Source of the DNA: Allantophomopsis cytisporea
Taxonomy: Eukaryota; Ascomycota; Leotiomycetes; Phacidiales; Phacidiaceae
Assembly (NCBI GenBank): GCA_024752435.1
Contig: CP103022.1
Location: forward strand, 124,001 to 188,000
Length of the DNA: 64,000 nucleotides
Reading direction: 5' to 3'
Below, in pieces: positions 21,501-32,907 of the stretch. Every line of letters starts with the position of its first letter. The first letter of the stretch is position 1. The translations under genes and the position numbers were made by a program. The notes beneath the pieces are model-generated. The model saw only the letters and a list, made by a program, of their open reading frames with translations, did not search any database and was not told the origin of the DNA.

Positions 21501-24500
21501 CTAAGAGTAATCCTCGCCCTCGCCCTCCCCACTGGCAACAGCATCAACCCTTTGCACAAGCTCCTTGGTCTCACGGGCGATCTCAAACGCAACAGGGGGG
21601 AGTCTCCCAGCCCAACGCTTGAAATTATCATCTAGCTCGCCGTCTTCATCCACAATCCGGTCGCCCTCGTCGGCCATATCGAGGAGACGCTGTCTGCAAT
21701 CTGCAAGTCTCTTGACGACTGGGTCGGCTTGAAGGCGGAGGTCTGTGTCATTGCTCTGTGACATGGTGGATTCGGTTGTGCCGACTACCTTGCCGACTAC
21801 TTCGGCGATGGCGTCGATCTGGGGTGTTATAGCTTCGATGCCGCCTTCGGAGCGGATGGTGGAGACAAGGGTCTGGATTGTTTGGACAAGGAGGGCGGTT
21901 TGGTCATCAAGGTAGATCTATTGTATGTTAGATTATGTTTGTGATATCTGATGGAGATTGGCTTACCTTGAGGTCCTCAACGTCCTTGTTCTGCCTCATG
22001 CCGAAACCTGAGGAGACTGCTGCAGGAGGTAAGGGTTTGTTTAAGCCATTACCATTGACATTGAGGCCATTTGGCATCGGAGGCTTGGACTCAGGACGTC
22101 CCCAGCTCTTGCCAGAACTCTTTGGACGTGCAGTTGATTCTCTAGGAGAATTAACGGGACTGTACATGGAGGACTCTGTGCTCTGGTGACCATTGCGTAG
22201 ACCATAGAACGCGGGAACATCATTCTCTTGTTGTTGCACTGGGAAGAAACCAGTAGATCCACCTGGAGAAAGGACTGTCTCCTCTTCATCGTTGCTAAAC
22301 TCGCCAGCAGGAGTTGGTCTAATCTTAGAAAGACGGATCAAATCAATGATGGCAGCTGTCAAGTGGGAGGCTGCAGCATCGAGAAGAGAAACGGGGGAGA
22401 GACCCTTTGCACCGGCAAAGTTCTTGGATGCTGTGATGAGGTTGTTCGCAGTTGCAGATACTCTAGACTTAAGCTTAGTCTGCTTCTCAGACAACTCTGG
22501 GTTCGATGGTGTCTCGTCAACATCTTGAGTGATTCTTCGAACATTAGTGACAACATTCTTCATGTACTGGATGACTCTGGTTGGCTCATCGGATCTTGCA
22601 CTCTGAAGAAGCTCATCGATAGAAATCTGGAACTTCGTCACGTGAACATCCTTAACAGCCCCGTTTTCGTCAGTAAAGCCACTGTCCTTGATATGCTTGG
22701 CAGCATCTTGCTGGAGTTTAAGTCCAATGGAAGATGCCTTGACACTACGAAGCTGTGTCTTCGTCTTCGCATATCTTTCCCGCCAATCCTTGACTTCATC
22801 TTCGAGCTTGAGCACTTGGTTTTCAAGCTGCTGTTCTTTCTCCCAAGAGGCTCCAGTGCTCTCAGAAAGAAGTTTCATATCTCTCAGGAAACCTTGTGCT
22901 TCTCTTCGGACCTCTTCCGTAACCTCTTGTTGTTCCTGAAGCTCCATACGTAGATCTTCGTTTTCTTGTTTTAACTCTTCGTCCACTGGACCACTATTGA
23001 CATTTCCAGATGCCTTCAGCTCATCCAATTGAGCGCGAAGTTCGTCTTCCGTTTGAGAATGTTCTTCTCGGACCTTGTCCAACTCTGACTGCAATGACTC
23101 ATTGAGAGTTTGCGCATCTGCCAGCTTATTCTCAAGCTCTGTTCGTAAGTCTGACCACTTGCTTCTATCATTATTGACAGCTTCTACAGTTTCTTGCGCA
23201 CTGATCAACTCATCATCCTTCAGTTTTATCAAATCCTCCATCGACTCGACCTTCTCCCTTAGTTCTGCGACTTGCAGTTGGTAGTCATCAATGAGGTTCT
23301 TATCCGTCTACATCAAATTAGTACAGAACTTCAAATGTGCGATTGCTTTCTCAGAGTTTCATTACTTACGTCGCTCTTCGTACTCTTCTTGCTGTCTCTA
23401 ATACGAGCGGCAGATTCCAATCCAAAGGCATCCCCATCATCGTCGTCGTCCTCACCACCGGTTTGTTCGTCGTCATCCTCCACCATAGTGCTTGTAACGG
23501 GCACAATTGTATTGCTCTGGAAAGTCTTCGGTGTAGGACGACCGAAATCTCCCGGAGGAATTCCCGGTGAAGGGGGTATATTGAGGGCTCCATTTGGCCC
23601 CATGGGCGGTCTCATGCCATTTCTAGATTCGCCGCGCGGAGGATATCCCAACGAGCTTGCATCTGAAGGTCTTCTTCGATCATTTCCTCGAGAACTTCGA
23701 GAACCCCGAGAACCCGGGCGTGGCATTCCATTGACCGGCGTTCCGGTGCGGCTCTGTGGGCCACCCCTCACGGATGCAGGACTTCCCATTCTAGCAATGT
23801 CTCCCGCTTGGAATCGTGGGAAGCGACGTTCTAATTCGTAGAAGACATCGGTCGCAAGGTCACGGAATCGTGGTGGAGGTAACGTCGAGAGCTTTTGTCG
23901 TGCTTGGTTTCTCTTTGGATGGAACGAGTCCTTTGGCAGCAGATAGGGTGGAGGACCGCCTGGTTCACCATTCGGCGTTTTCCTGCCTCCAGCTTGTCTA
24001 CGTAGCAGTTCGTCAAAGACATCGGTACTGAGTTCCTGAAATTGAACGGATGAAAGTCTCAATAGCTTATCCCTCGCTCTGTTTGGTCTTGGGTTTCCCT
24101 TCTCATCCCGCAACGATGCCGCAAGATATCTCTTAAGCGCAACATAGTGTTCCGACAACACAGCCTCGAAAGTCTCGTCCTTGACAGCCACTGCCGCTGC
24201 CGCTGCCGCCGGGCCTCTACTCTTGCCATTTTCGCTTCCCGCATATAAACCCGTTCCGATACTCGATCTCGCTATCGACGCCGGTGGGGAGGGGTTACCC
24301 GGGCTATCTGGTGCTCCTCTGGGTGGAGGGCCTCCTCCATTCATCATTCCTGTCGATGCTGTCGAGATTGGGGGTGAAACTAAATTGCCTCTGCTGTATG
24401 GACCTCCTGGAGAGGGGGGGGTGTCGCCTTCAAAACCTTGGTATTTCGATATACCCGACCATTCACTCGAGACTGGTGACAAAGGACCACCACGGTTCAT

Positions 24501-24518
24501 TGCTGATGCGCCGAGCAT
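21501..24518 (-). CDS. Polarisome scaffold Spa2 (SpaA)
   Basis: Three minus-strand exons, 23370-24518, 21967-23307 and 21501-21917, join in phase 0 to 968 residues. Spa2 holds the polarisome at growing hyphal tips and binds Bud6, formin and MAP kinase components. Two Spa2-homology (SHD/GIT) repeats are visible near residues 155-190 and 210-240, each ending in the pattern F-x-x-L-(S/A)-T-D-V-F-(D/Y)-E-L. Between and after them lie Pro/Gly/Arg-rich disordered tracts, a poly-Ala run and an acidic run (EDDDDDGDAFG). Residues 385-590 form a long coiled coil (Glu/Leu/Lys heptads), and the C-terminal ~140 residues form a conserved helical domain (LLVQTIQTLVSTIRSEG). The start ATG has a second Met six residues later. 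Its upstream region is unusually long. Confidence 0.92.
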
Positions 24519-25026
24519 TTATGCGTGTCCTGCTAAGCGCGAGGACTGTTCAATTAAGGACAACAGACTTTCGAACACGATAAGTATACAGAAGGGTCTG
24601 AGAAGCGTGCGAAAATGGAGGGATGTGTCTTTTGATTTTTATTTGCTTCGTTGATCTGCGTTGTTGTACATTCGAACGTGTTACCGGTGACGAATTGTGG
24701 TGGAATGGAATATCCCTGAAATGTTTGGGCAACGAACGGTATTGCCGGGGGAGGGGAGAGAGAGAGAGACAGAGAGAGCGTTCAATTGCGAATTGCTCGC
24801 TTCGTTACTTCGTTGCTTTGACTTTTTGTCTTTTTTTAAATTTGGATTCGAAGAAAAGAGTGTCGGTGGGAATTTTGTTTTTTTTTATCGTTTATCCCGA
24901 ATTTCCCTTTTGGTATTGTTTTTGTAAAGTCCGAAATATGTACAAAGCCCAAAAAATGAGTGACTTGGTGAAGGAATTGTTGTGTGGAAGAGAATGAGGG
25001 AGGGAGTGTGTTTGTGCGTAAGAGAG

Positions 25027-25056
25027 AGGTAGAGGTAGAGGTAGAGGTAGAGGTAG
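25027..25056. repeat. Hexanucleotide microsatellite (AGGTAG)5
   Basis: Five perfect copies of AGGTAG, about 510 bases upstream of the Spa2 start (Spa2 is on minus). Confidence 0.95.
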
Positions 25057-25150
25057 AAGACAGAATGGAATCAGGGTAAGAGTAGTAAGATTGAGAGTTG
25101 AAATTGATCTTTTGATCTTGATGGTGAGAGATGATTCGATCAATGTCACT

Positions 25151-25180
25151 TGGACTGGACTGGACTGGACTGGACTGGAC
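25151..25180. repeat. Pentanucleotide microsatellite (TGGAC)6
   Basis: Six perfect copies of TGGAC in the Spa2 upstream region, followed by degenerate TAATC units. Confidence 0.95.
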
Positions 25181-25267
25181 TAATCTAATCCTATCCTATC
25201 TCAATGGTCGAAGAGATATGATTGATGATGGACAAGGTAAAGAGGGAAGTTGTTGTGATTTGTTGTT

Positions 25268-25303
25268 GTGGTGGTGGTGGTGGTGGTGGTGGTGGTGGTG
25301 GTG
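25268..25303. repeat. Trinucleotide microsatellite (GTG)12
   Basis: Twelve GTG units, preceded by TGT units. On the minus strand it reads as CAC and produces a false poly-His frame. Confidence 0.95.
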
Positions 25304-25502
25304 ATTGTTGATGGTGGTATCTCGGAGTGAATGAGGAGTGGCTGCCGTGAAATAGGATACTGGGATATGCTGGGAAGCGGGATTGACGGGGGCGCCAATT
25401 GCGTGGGCTCTTTCTCTCAGGTCAAGACAAGTCAAGCAAGTACGGTATGGAGTATTGTAAGGTATGTATGTATTATATGTATATATGTATGTGATGTATA
25501 TG

Positions 25503-25548
25503 TAAATAGTATAGTATAGTATATAGTATATAGTATATAGTATATATG
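25503..25548. repeat. TA-rich degenerate repeat (TAGTATA type)
   Basis: AAATAGTATAGTATAG runs into TATAGTATATAG units and then TATATATG. A/T-only except for spaced G residues. Confidence 0.85.
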
Positions 25549-25617
25549 TATGTTTGTATTATTGTTATATGCTAAGGCAATTTCCAGTCAATCTCCCGTC
25601 GAGGTGTTCTCTCTATT

Positions 25618-25748
25618 CTACACTTTCTTCTGTCTCTTCTGCTTCTTCTGTCTCTTCCCTCTCTTCTTCCTCCTCTCTCTCCTCTCTCTCCTCTCTCTTT
25701 CTGTCTTTCTGTCTTTCTGTCTCCTCTCCCTCTCTCCCTCCTATAAAT
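25618..25748. repeat. Pyrimidine-rich (CT/TCTT) low-complexity tract
   Basis: About 130 bases almost free of purines on the plus strand, with CTCTCTCC and TCTGTCTT subrepeats. The reverse strand reads as a false Glu/Arg-rich frame. Confidence 0.85.
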
Positions 25749-28700
25749 TCTCTGTCTCCTTCGACTTTACCTTTCCAATAGACATCTCCTCCTGGCCCGA
25801 CCCCTGGCTCCAGTTTCCCGGCTCCTAGCCTCCTGAGTCTCTCTAAACTTCGGGAATACGTGCGTGCTTTGCTTGTGAAATCGTCTGTGTAAGTGGGTAT
25901 TGGCGGATTTGTACTCGTAAGGTTTGGGTAGTATGAATATGAAGAGGAAGATGAATGACTAGGGACAGTACGAGAGAGAATGCGTAGACCTTCTCCATAT
26001 TGTACGTGTAGTCCGTCCCTACGCAGTCCATACCCAGTCCCCTCACAGTCCCTACACAATCCCTAGAATACCCTGCTCCACCCAGTATTCCACCAACTCA
26101 ACCCCAATACCTACTTCACACTCGACCTCCTGTTGTAAGCCCTTTCTTCGCAGGCCCCCCAAAAAAGGGAGCGGTACCTGAGTGCCTGTAAACTAGTGAC
26201 CGACGCTAATCGGACAGTTCAAGGTAAGTGGGTTGCTTATGTGGGTGATGAGAGAAGAAGGGTGGGTGATAGGACCAAATCGGCGTTCCTGAAAGGATGA
26301 ATTAGGTTGGAGGGTGGCAGGAGAGAGGATAAACGGGCGTTTACAAGCATCGAATGAGGAGTGAGCAACGCCATCTCATTCTATGATTCTACAACGTTCA
26401 ACCGATGAGAGGTTCATTGGAAGAGAGAAAACAAAATACTGGCTGCTTAGAAATGTCGATTGAGGTATTGGAGATGTGTGCTTGAAATGGGCAATAGATA
26501 TGGGTTATCGTCCAGCAAGCGCCTTGTCCGTGACAGGTACAGTGCTGGTGGTGGTTTGTAGTTTGTAGCTCGTAGTTCGTGGTTCGTAGTGCAAATATGT
26601 CCGAGACCCCCGACGGAAGCAGTTGTGGCTGGAGAAATAGAATCAAGAGTGTGAGTATCAACTGTGTACTGTTGTAGAGACAAACATAAATGCAGTCCGT
26701 ATAATTACATTAGAACAGTCAGATAAGATTGTATGTCTTCGGATTTCCTGTCCTTCAAATACTTACGTATGAGTGGAGGCGCAAGCAGAATTTGAGGATG
26801 AGGATGAGTATTTAAGGAGGACCATCTTCAGAATGGATGATACACAGTATACCACGTATACTCTTCGTATGTTCTTCGTATACCCTTCGTATACTCGTAT
26901 CAAGCAGTAAACTCATATATAGATTCAGACAAACTCCTCCATCATCCATATTCAAACATGAAGCTTTCAATAGAGTGAGTAGAGTGAGTAGAGAGAGAAA
27001 GCCAAGATCTCGCAACCCCCTTCTTCCCGTTCCCACACCCCCCTGGCCCCCTCCCTCCTCCCTCCACCTATCAAGCGCCTCTCACACTTTCGCTTGGGAA
27101 CAAGCACAATAATAATCAACCATTCCACAGGCACAAGCAAATGGCATAGGCAAAGGCAAAGGCACAGGCCTCGGGTTGAATCTAATAGCAATGGATAAAA
27201 TAGACAATAAATACAAAGAGAGAGGAGGGAAGGGTGAATACCTTACGACTTCTACTTACGACTTACCACTTGCTACTTACTATTTACTACTTACCAAGGT
27301 ATTTACTACTTACAGGATACTGCAGCTTACGCTTACGCCCCCAAAAAAGAAGACTTCGCGAAAAACCCAGATGCTGTCTCACTCTGTGATATGCGGAATA
27401 ATAGGGACGGTGAACTGGGGGGTTGAGGGGTACAGAGTCAGGAGTTGAAGCGTTTACAATCGTGTTGAAATTGGAATTGGGATTGTTCGTTGGAGGTAGA
27501 GGTGGATGAATATATGGAAGACAGCGACAGTTCATGTGTTTGCGCCTTTGTGTATATACAGATGCTTTAGGTGTGAGTGAGTGTGAGTATGAATGAGTAT
27601 GAATATGAATGTTCCATGGTGTATGTAATATCCGTGGTGAATTGTATGTAGATCTTGGGTCAAGATAGTCAGGAGATAGATACACGTCTTCCACACCACG
27701 CCTTATTTACATACCACCTATAGACAAAGACTACTTAAAAGCACTTGAGTAAAATAACTGTCTTTCCACAATCCTCCCTTAGTCATGAGAGTAGAATATA
27801 CGCAATCAACAGATTCATCACTCTCTCTATAGGTACGTACATACAAAGCCTCATCTCAATCTCCATCTCCATCCACTTCCAAGCGATCTAGAACAGAATC
27901 CCAGCCCGGAATTATCCAGGATATACATCCCTTCACAGGTTCATAAATCACAAGGTCATGAAATACTATACCATGTACGTATACCAATAAAAATACACCT
28001 CCAAATCCAAGCATATATATTTATACATACACGAATATATGCATAATGTATAAATATATATACAAACATCTTCAAAACCCTCACAACCCAATTTCCAATC
28101 CCACAACTCTCCCATTCCACAAGCAACAACCCACAGTCCGTGCTTCATCAGCATACGCAATATCATACTCCATCAACACATTAACCCCAAAGCGGACCGA
28201 ATCCCCATCTCAATCTCAATCGACACTTTTAATTACGCATTTGCGAATTTAGGAATTTGTGAATTTCAAGATTTCATAATTCGACGGTTTGTATGTACAA
28301 CATGCTGTTTGAGGCTATCTTAATATAATCCTAACATAATCCCATCCCTTAGTAAATCCGGTCAATCTTTTCATACTCTCTACCTATACTCCATACTATA
28401 CTCCATACCATATATTCTAAACTCAACTTCTACAATCACACTCCTCGTTCTACCTCTTACCAATCCGATTCCCATCTCCACTTCAATTTATCTTCCCCTT
28501 CCCCATCCCCTCCCTCCCTCCCCTCCACTCTACTCCATTCATACATGTCTAATATCGAACATCGAACATCGAATAGCCAACATCTGAATCTAATATCTGC
28601 CATCTACACAATAACATCCAATATAAATCCCGTCTCCAATCCCTACTTGCCATCCTACCTCCCTAACTCTCTAACCAAGCGTATACACAAGATCCGATCT

Positions 28701-29087
28701 GAACAAGATAGATATTATATTGAGTCCTCTCCTCGTCCGAGCTCATTCTCCTCATTCAAGCTTATCCAAGCTCATTCGAGTATATGAAATCTCATCTATT
28801 TACAGAAGCCTCTGACTTCAAAGTCCAATAGGAACACGCCGGTATGTTCGCCACATAGTCATTCTACGTACGCGTATGGATGATCCCCTACGATGCTTTC
28901 CAACATGAACAGCGGCTTCACTATGTACAGTGATCAATTTGGTCACCAATGACGCCATCAGATTCATGATTTGCATAGTTGGATGTATTTATTCATTGCT
29001 CTATCAGGCAGCATGGCATGATTATGTATCTTCTATATCTCCCAGGGTATCTAACGCCTTACATGATATGGAATAACAATCTCGTGT

Positions 29088-30004
29088 TCAGAACCATGCT
29101 AGAGTCCACACAGCGGGGAGGTTAGGCCATCTCTCCTGCCACTCGCCGATGATCTCGGGGACTCTTTCATCAAAGCCGGACCTACTGGCAGCGTTTCCAT
29201 TGTCGAACCCTGCAGCTCCCTTCAAATCTCTCTCCTCAGCCGCGGCCTTATTGAGCGAGTCAGCAAGGTCAAGGATGCCACGGCCTCCGACAAGGGCCTC
29301 CTCATGATTATCCTTGATGTCCACGTTGATGATGTGGACGGGGCGATTGAGGGGTGAACCACGACTCATGAGATCTTCAACAACGGCATCCCAGCATCGT
29401 TCTTCGCAAGTGAAGACAATGTCAACCACACCCCCTTCTAACCCCTCACTGCCTCGATCTGCTGAGTGCTCGAGTCTAGGGTTACCAATACGCCAGTCTT
29501 GCCAGCGTTCTGGGCCCCATTTCACATGACGATTGCGTTCCAACATGTTCAGAAGACCATTGGCTCGATATAGACGAGGATCCTTTGCATCCAATTCCTT
29601 GTACATGCTGTCATAGGATGTCTTGTTGAATTGATATACATTTGGCTGCGTGATCGAGGGCCCTGGTAAACGAACGAGGGACCCGGTACCAAATGATATT
29701 ACGGGATAGTGTGCAGCAGATAGACGGAGGTGTGCTTCCATGGATCTGAGCAGAGATGGTGAGCATGATGCTGAGGTAACATGACAGGTGGGGTAGCTTA
29801 CCTGTTCTGATTACTAGCACACACAGTGCAGAATTTGAGTTTGAATCCGCCTGGATCAGGTCTTTCGACACTGTCAACTGCGGCATCAATGGCAGTGGCA
29901 ACCTCATTGTCAAGCTGACGAGCCATTGAATCGAAGCTCTGCTCGGATGATAATGGGGGAGGTGGTGGTGGTGTATGCAAAGAACTTGCAATTGGTTGAG
30001 ACAT
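29088..30004 (-). CDS. RNA polymerase II CTD phosphatase Ssu72
   Basis: Two minus-strand exons, 29802-30004 and 29088-29745, join in phase to 286 residues (yeast Ssu72 is 206; the surplus is a Pro/Ser-rich N-terminus and small insertions). Ssu72 removes phosphate from Ser5 and Ser7 of the polymerase II C-terminal repeat and works with the cleavage-polyadenylation machinery in termination. The catalytic CX5RS motif is CASNQNRS with nucleophile C62 and R68; the intron splits the codon for that arginine. The downstream segments YDSMYKELDAKDPRLY, NRHVKWGPERWQDW and VDIVFTCEERCWDAV are typical of the family. It is divergent from the Nbp2-like gene across a 2.9 kb spacer. Confidence 0.95.
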
Positions 30005-31100
30005 GTTGTTTGGTGGGCGATCTAAGTCGCGTCACAATAACTGCTTCACATAGTCTTGCTGTATGAGCGCGTTTACTTTTTTTCTTCTTTTCTATTCAAG
30101 TCTCTTCTCAATTCTGTAGCAAACATGCAAAGTCAGCAAATGTTACACGCCAAGAAGTTGCACGTAAGCTTGTTTAGCAGTATGTGATTTGATAGCTTTG
30201 TTCAGGAAAGTAAGTTGCGTAAAATAAAAATTGTGTCATCATTATAATAAGACAGCTCCAATAATTGAGATCATCATGAAAGCGGGTATTTTGGGGGGGA
30301 AATAGAGTTGAAAGTGAATAAAAGATGAGTCTGGTTTACGTACCATATGATTGTGTTTATGCTGAGTGCATCCCCATGCGATTCATGTCATGGTTGTCGG
30401 TGTTTTTAGTTGGGGGAGAAGGGTAGAAAGGATGAAATGGAGGAGGAGGAAGAGGAAGAAGAGATGAGCAGAGAGAGGTAAGGTGAGGTAAGGTAAGGGA
30501 AGAGAGACGAAGAAAGAGAAATGAAGGATGTGAATGGTGGGTGGGTGGAGACGGGGTTTGTGCGCGGTAATGCGTCTTGACAGGCGAGAAAGAGAGGTGG
30601 GTGATTGATGTTGATGCCTTATTAATATGGGTGTGATTGGATGTGGGTGCCTGAGGATTGTGGAGTGGTTTTCTTGTGGTCGGGTGCTTGTGTCCGTGAG
30701 ACGTGATGGATGATGATGGATGTACCTTTAGTCTGATATTCTGCTTGGGCGTTCACCAGTTTGACAGACTGAAGGTACTTAGACTGGTGCACCGCTTATG
30801 TACCTACTACTCCAAACGCTTACACTTGGACTTACACTTACGCTTACACTTATATACGCTTACAAGCTGCACTTTACCTTAACTGCCTTAGGTAAGTCCC
30901 GCCAGCCTATCATCGCTACTTGTCACATTAGCCTGCCTGTCAGCCTGTTGTGTATGAGTGTTTCGTTTCATGTTTGCTTAGCACCTCATCAGCGGTGGCG
31001 GCCAATTCTAAAATAGTAACAGATCCCCGTCAAAACTTCAGAGTGAGTGAGTGAATGAAAGAGATGGAAGGCGGTATAAGAAAGGAAGAAGGAAGGTAAA

Positions 31101-31172
31101 GGGAAAGGGAAAGGGAAAGGGAAAGGGAAAGGGAAAGGGAAAGGGAAAGGGAAAGGGAAAGGGAAAGGGAAA
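31101..31172. repeat. Hexanucleotide microsatellite (GGGAAA)12
   Basis: Twelve perfect copies of GGGAAA, in a longer pure-purine stretch. In the reverse frames it reads as alternating Phe-Pro or Ser-Leu. Confidence 0.97.
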
Positions 31173-31945
31173 GTAGTAAAGTAGTGATGATAGAGATAAA
31201 CGATGAGAGGGAAAATAAATGATAATAGAAGGAAAGAGAGAGACAGAGAGAGGGAGAGAGAGAAGCAAAAGAAGTGATAAAAAGGTCGAATAAATAATAA
31301 ATAAACAAATAGGAAAATAATTATCAAATTTAAATCCAAATTCAAATACAAATACTAAAACACTAGGATCTCCACTCCCCTCCTCATCAAGCATCGTCAA
31401 AGCTTCCCTAACGTACTATTCTAGTATCATTGCTTCACTTCAACCTCCTCTTAATCTCATGGAACCTCGTCCTCCTCACTTCATTCTTATTCCAACCCAA
31501 CATGCCCAATCTTCCCTCAAATTGTCCCCGATCTTTTCTTCTTCTTCTTCTCCTTTACCTAGTCCATCTGTGTATCTAAATATCTATGTAACTATGTATC
31601 TATTCATTCATTGATTCATTCCTCCACCTCTTCCCCTTCCCTTCCCTCCCCTCCCTCTCTCTCTCTCTCCCTCCATCTCCACTCCACCATCAACTCTCAA
31701 GCCCCTCCCCATATGACAGTTATTGGTGTAAAGCATTATGCCATATTAATAAACTAAACGGACCTAAACTACCACTGACAATCTATGTACCTACCTACCT
31801 ATCCATCTATTCTATCTATTCTATCTACCTGACCTTGCCTTACTACGTATGACTACTACACACCATAACGACGACTACTACCGCTACTACCACTACTACT
31901 ACCACCATACCTACTTCGATACACATCTTTCCACTCTCTTCTTCT

Positions 31946-31984
31946 CTCCCCAAACCTCCCAAACCTCTCAAACCTCTCAAACCT
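31946..31984. repeat. Degenerate nonanucleotide repeat (ACCTCTCAA)
   Basis: About four units of ACCTC(C/T)CAA in a row within a C/T/A-rich stretch. Confidence 0.75.
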
Positions 31985-32609
31985 CCTTCTCCATCAACCT
32001 TCCTCTCCACTCTTCTCTCCCCAATGCGCTGGGCGTCACAGCTTTGAATAAGGTGTAGCCGCCTTCTTGTATCTATTCTATTCCATTCCCCTTCACTCTT
32101 CCGTGCGCTGGCTACCACCTTGCCGTAAACCAAGAAAGCCTGCGGGGTCTTCCTTGTCCCATCAAGAAAAGAAGAAGAAGAAAAAAAAAAAGAAACCCGC
32201 CCATAAGAGGCGCATCCATCTTGGGCGCTTGGCCAACAAAACAAACAAAAAAAAAACACTCTCTCCCTTGTACACATCACTCTTTCACCAAAACAAGCCA
32301 GACAGCTAGACACCGAGAAGGTCAAGAATAAGAACAAATCATCAATAATAATAAAAAAGAGCCAAGGGACATTATAAGTCTGGTCAATCTCATCGCATTG
32401 TCATATAGGTCCTTCGCGGGTCTACTCTACAAAGTACTCTTTTCCACATACTGTTCGGCGCACCGGTGCTTGCGACCAGGTGATAAGGTGGAGGAGGGGC
32501 TCTGCGCAACAAAACTATTGTCCGACACCACGCACAAAGACCACTTTCATCTTCACATTTCGCCTTGTGTTTATGCATTGCAAATACAAGGCCGTATAAC
32601 GCCCTGTCT

Positions 32610-32800
32610 GTAAGTTTGTTGTCATTGCCCCCAATGTCCGGCGCATGCTGTCATGACCCTTCTTTCCCATGGCCTCCCGGGCTGACTTGTTTGCGCTCAG
32701 GGTTCGTGCAATACATCCTAGATCGCTGGCCTAATCGAGACTCGAATCCCTTCTCACCAATTGCTCCTCTGACATCGAGTCTTTTCTCGTTCGCCCACAG
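32610..32800 (+). other. Possible 5' UTR intron of the Nbp2-like gene
   Basis: A strong donor GTAAGT at 32610 and a pyrimidine-preceded acceptor CCCACAG at 32800 would remove 191 bases of leader, including several upstream ATGs between 32633 and 32672, leaving a leader of about 100 bases before the start at 32908. This is inference from sequence only. Confidence 0.35.
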
Positions 32801-32907
32801 ACGAAACAGGAAGTCAGAGGAAATTAACGAACTGATTCCGAATTCAATTCATCATATATACTCTACATCACACTGAGCTCTCGGGGCAATCACAAAAAAT
32901 TAGAGAC

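Larger units (their letters stand above)
24519..29087. other. 4.6 kb gene desert between Spa2 and Ssu72
   Basis: The largest spacer in the window. Frames present (for example 25613-26059 on minus, 27287-27694 on minus) begin with non-ATG codons or are made of low-complexity Glu/Arg or His/Ser tracts, so I do not call them. The stretch is full of simple repeats: GT-, CT- and TA-rich runs, and the arrays listed separately. The Spa2-proximal part must contain its promoter; the far part is 3' of Ssu72. Confidence 0.55.
30005..32907. other. 2.9 kb divergent spacer between Ssu72 and the Nbp2-like gene
   Basis: Low-complexity throughout: a G/A-rich tract at 30415-30620, the (GGGAAA) array, C/T-rich runs at 31540-31700 and 31930-32050, and A-runs at 32173-32190 and 32245-32260. 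Frames here are repeat artefacts (Phe-Pro or Ser-Leu tracts). Promoters of both flanking genes must be inside. Confidence 0.55.

Noticed and set aside
25196..25435. Frame with a long poly-histidine run on minus
   Set aside because: Direct product of the (GTG)12 microsatellite; no conserved sequence around it.
25613..26059. 148-codon minus-strand frame rich in Glu and Arg
   Set aside because: It starts at GTG, has no internal ATG of use, and its second half is the reverse of a CT-rich low-complexity tract.
31030..31351. Minus-strand frames with Phe-Pro or Ser-Leu repeats
   Set aside because: They are the translation of the (GGGAAA) array and adjacent purine tract in different frames.
32700..32790. 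Possible tRNA from a GAGACTCGAATCCC-like T-loop
   Set aside because: No matching acceptor or D-arm can be paired around it, and the T-loop lacks the TTC start.
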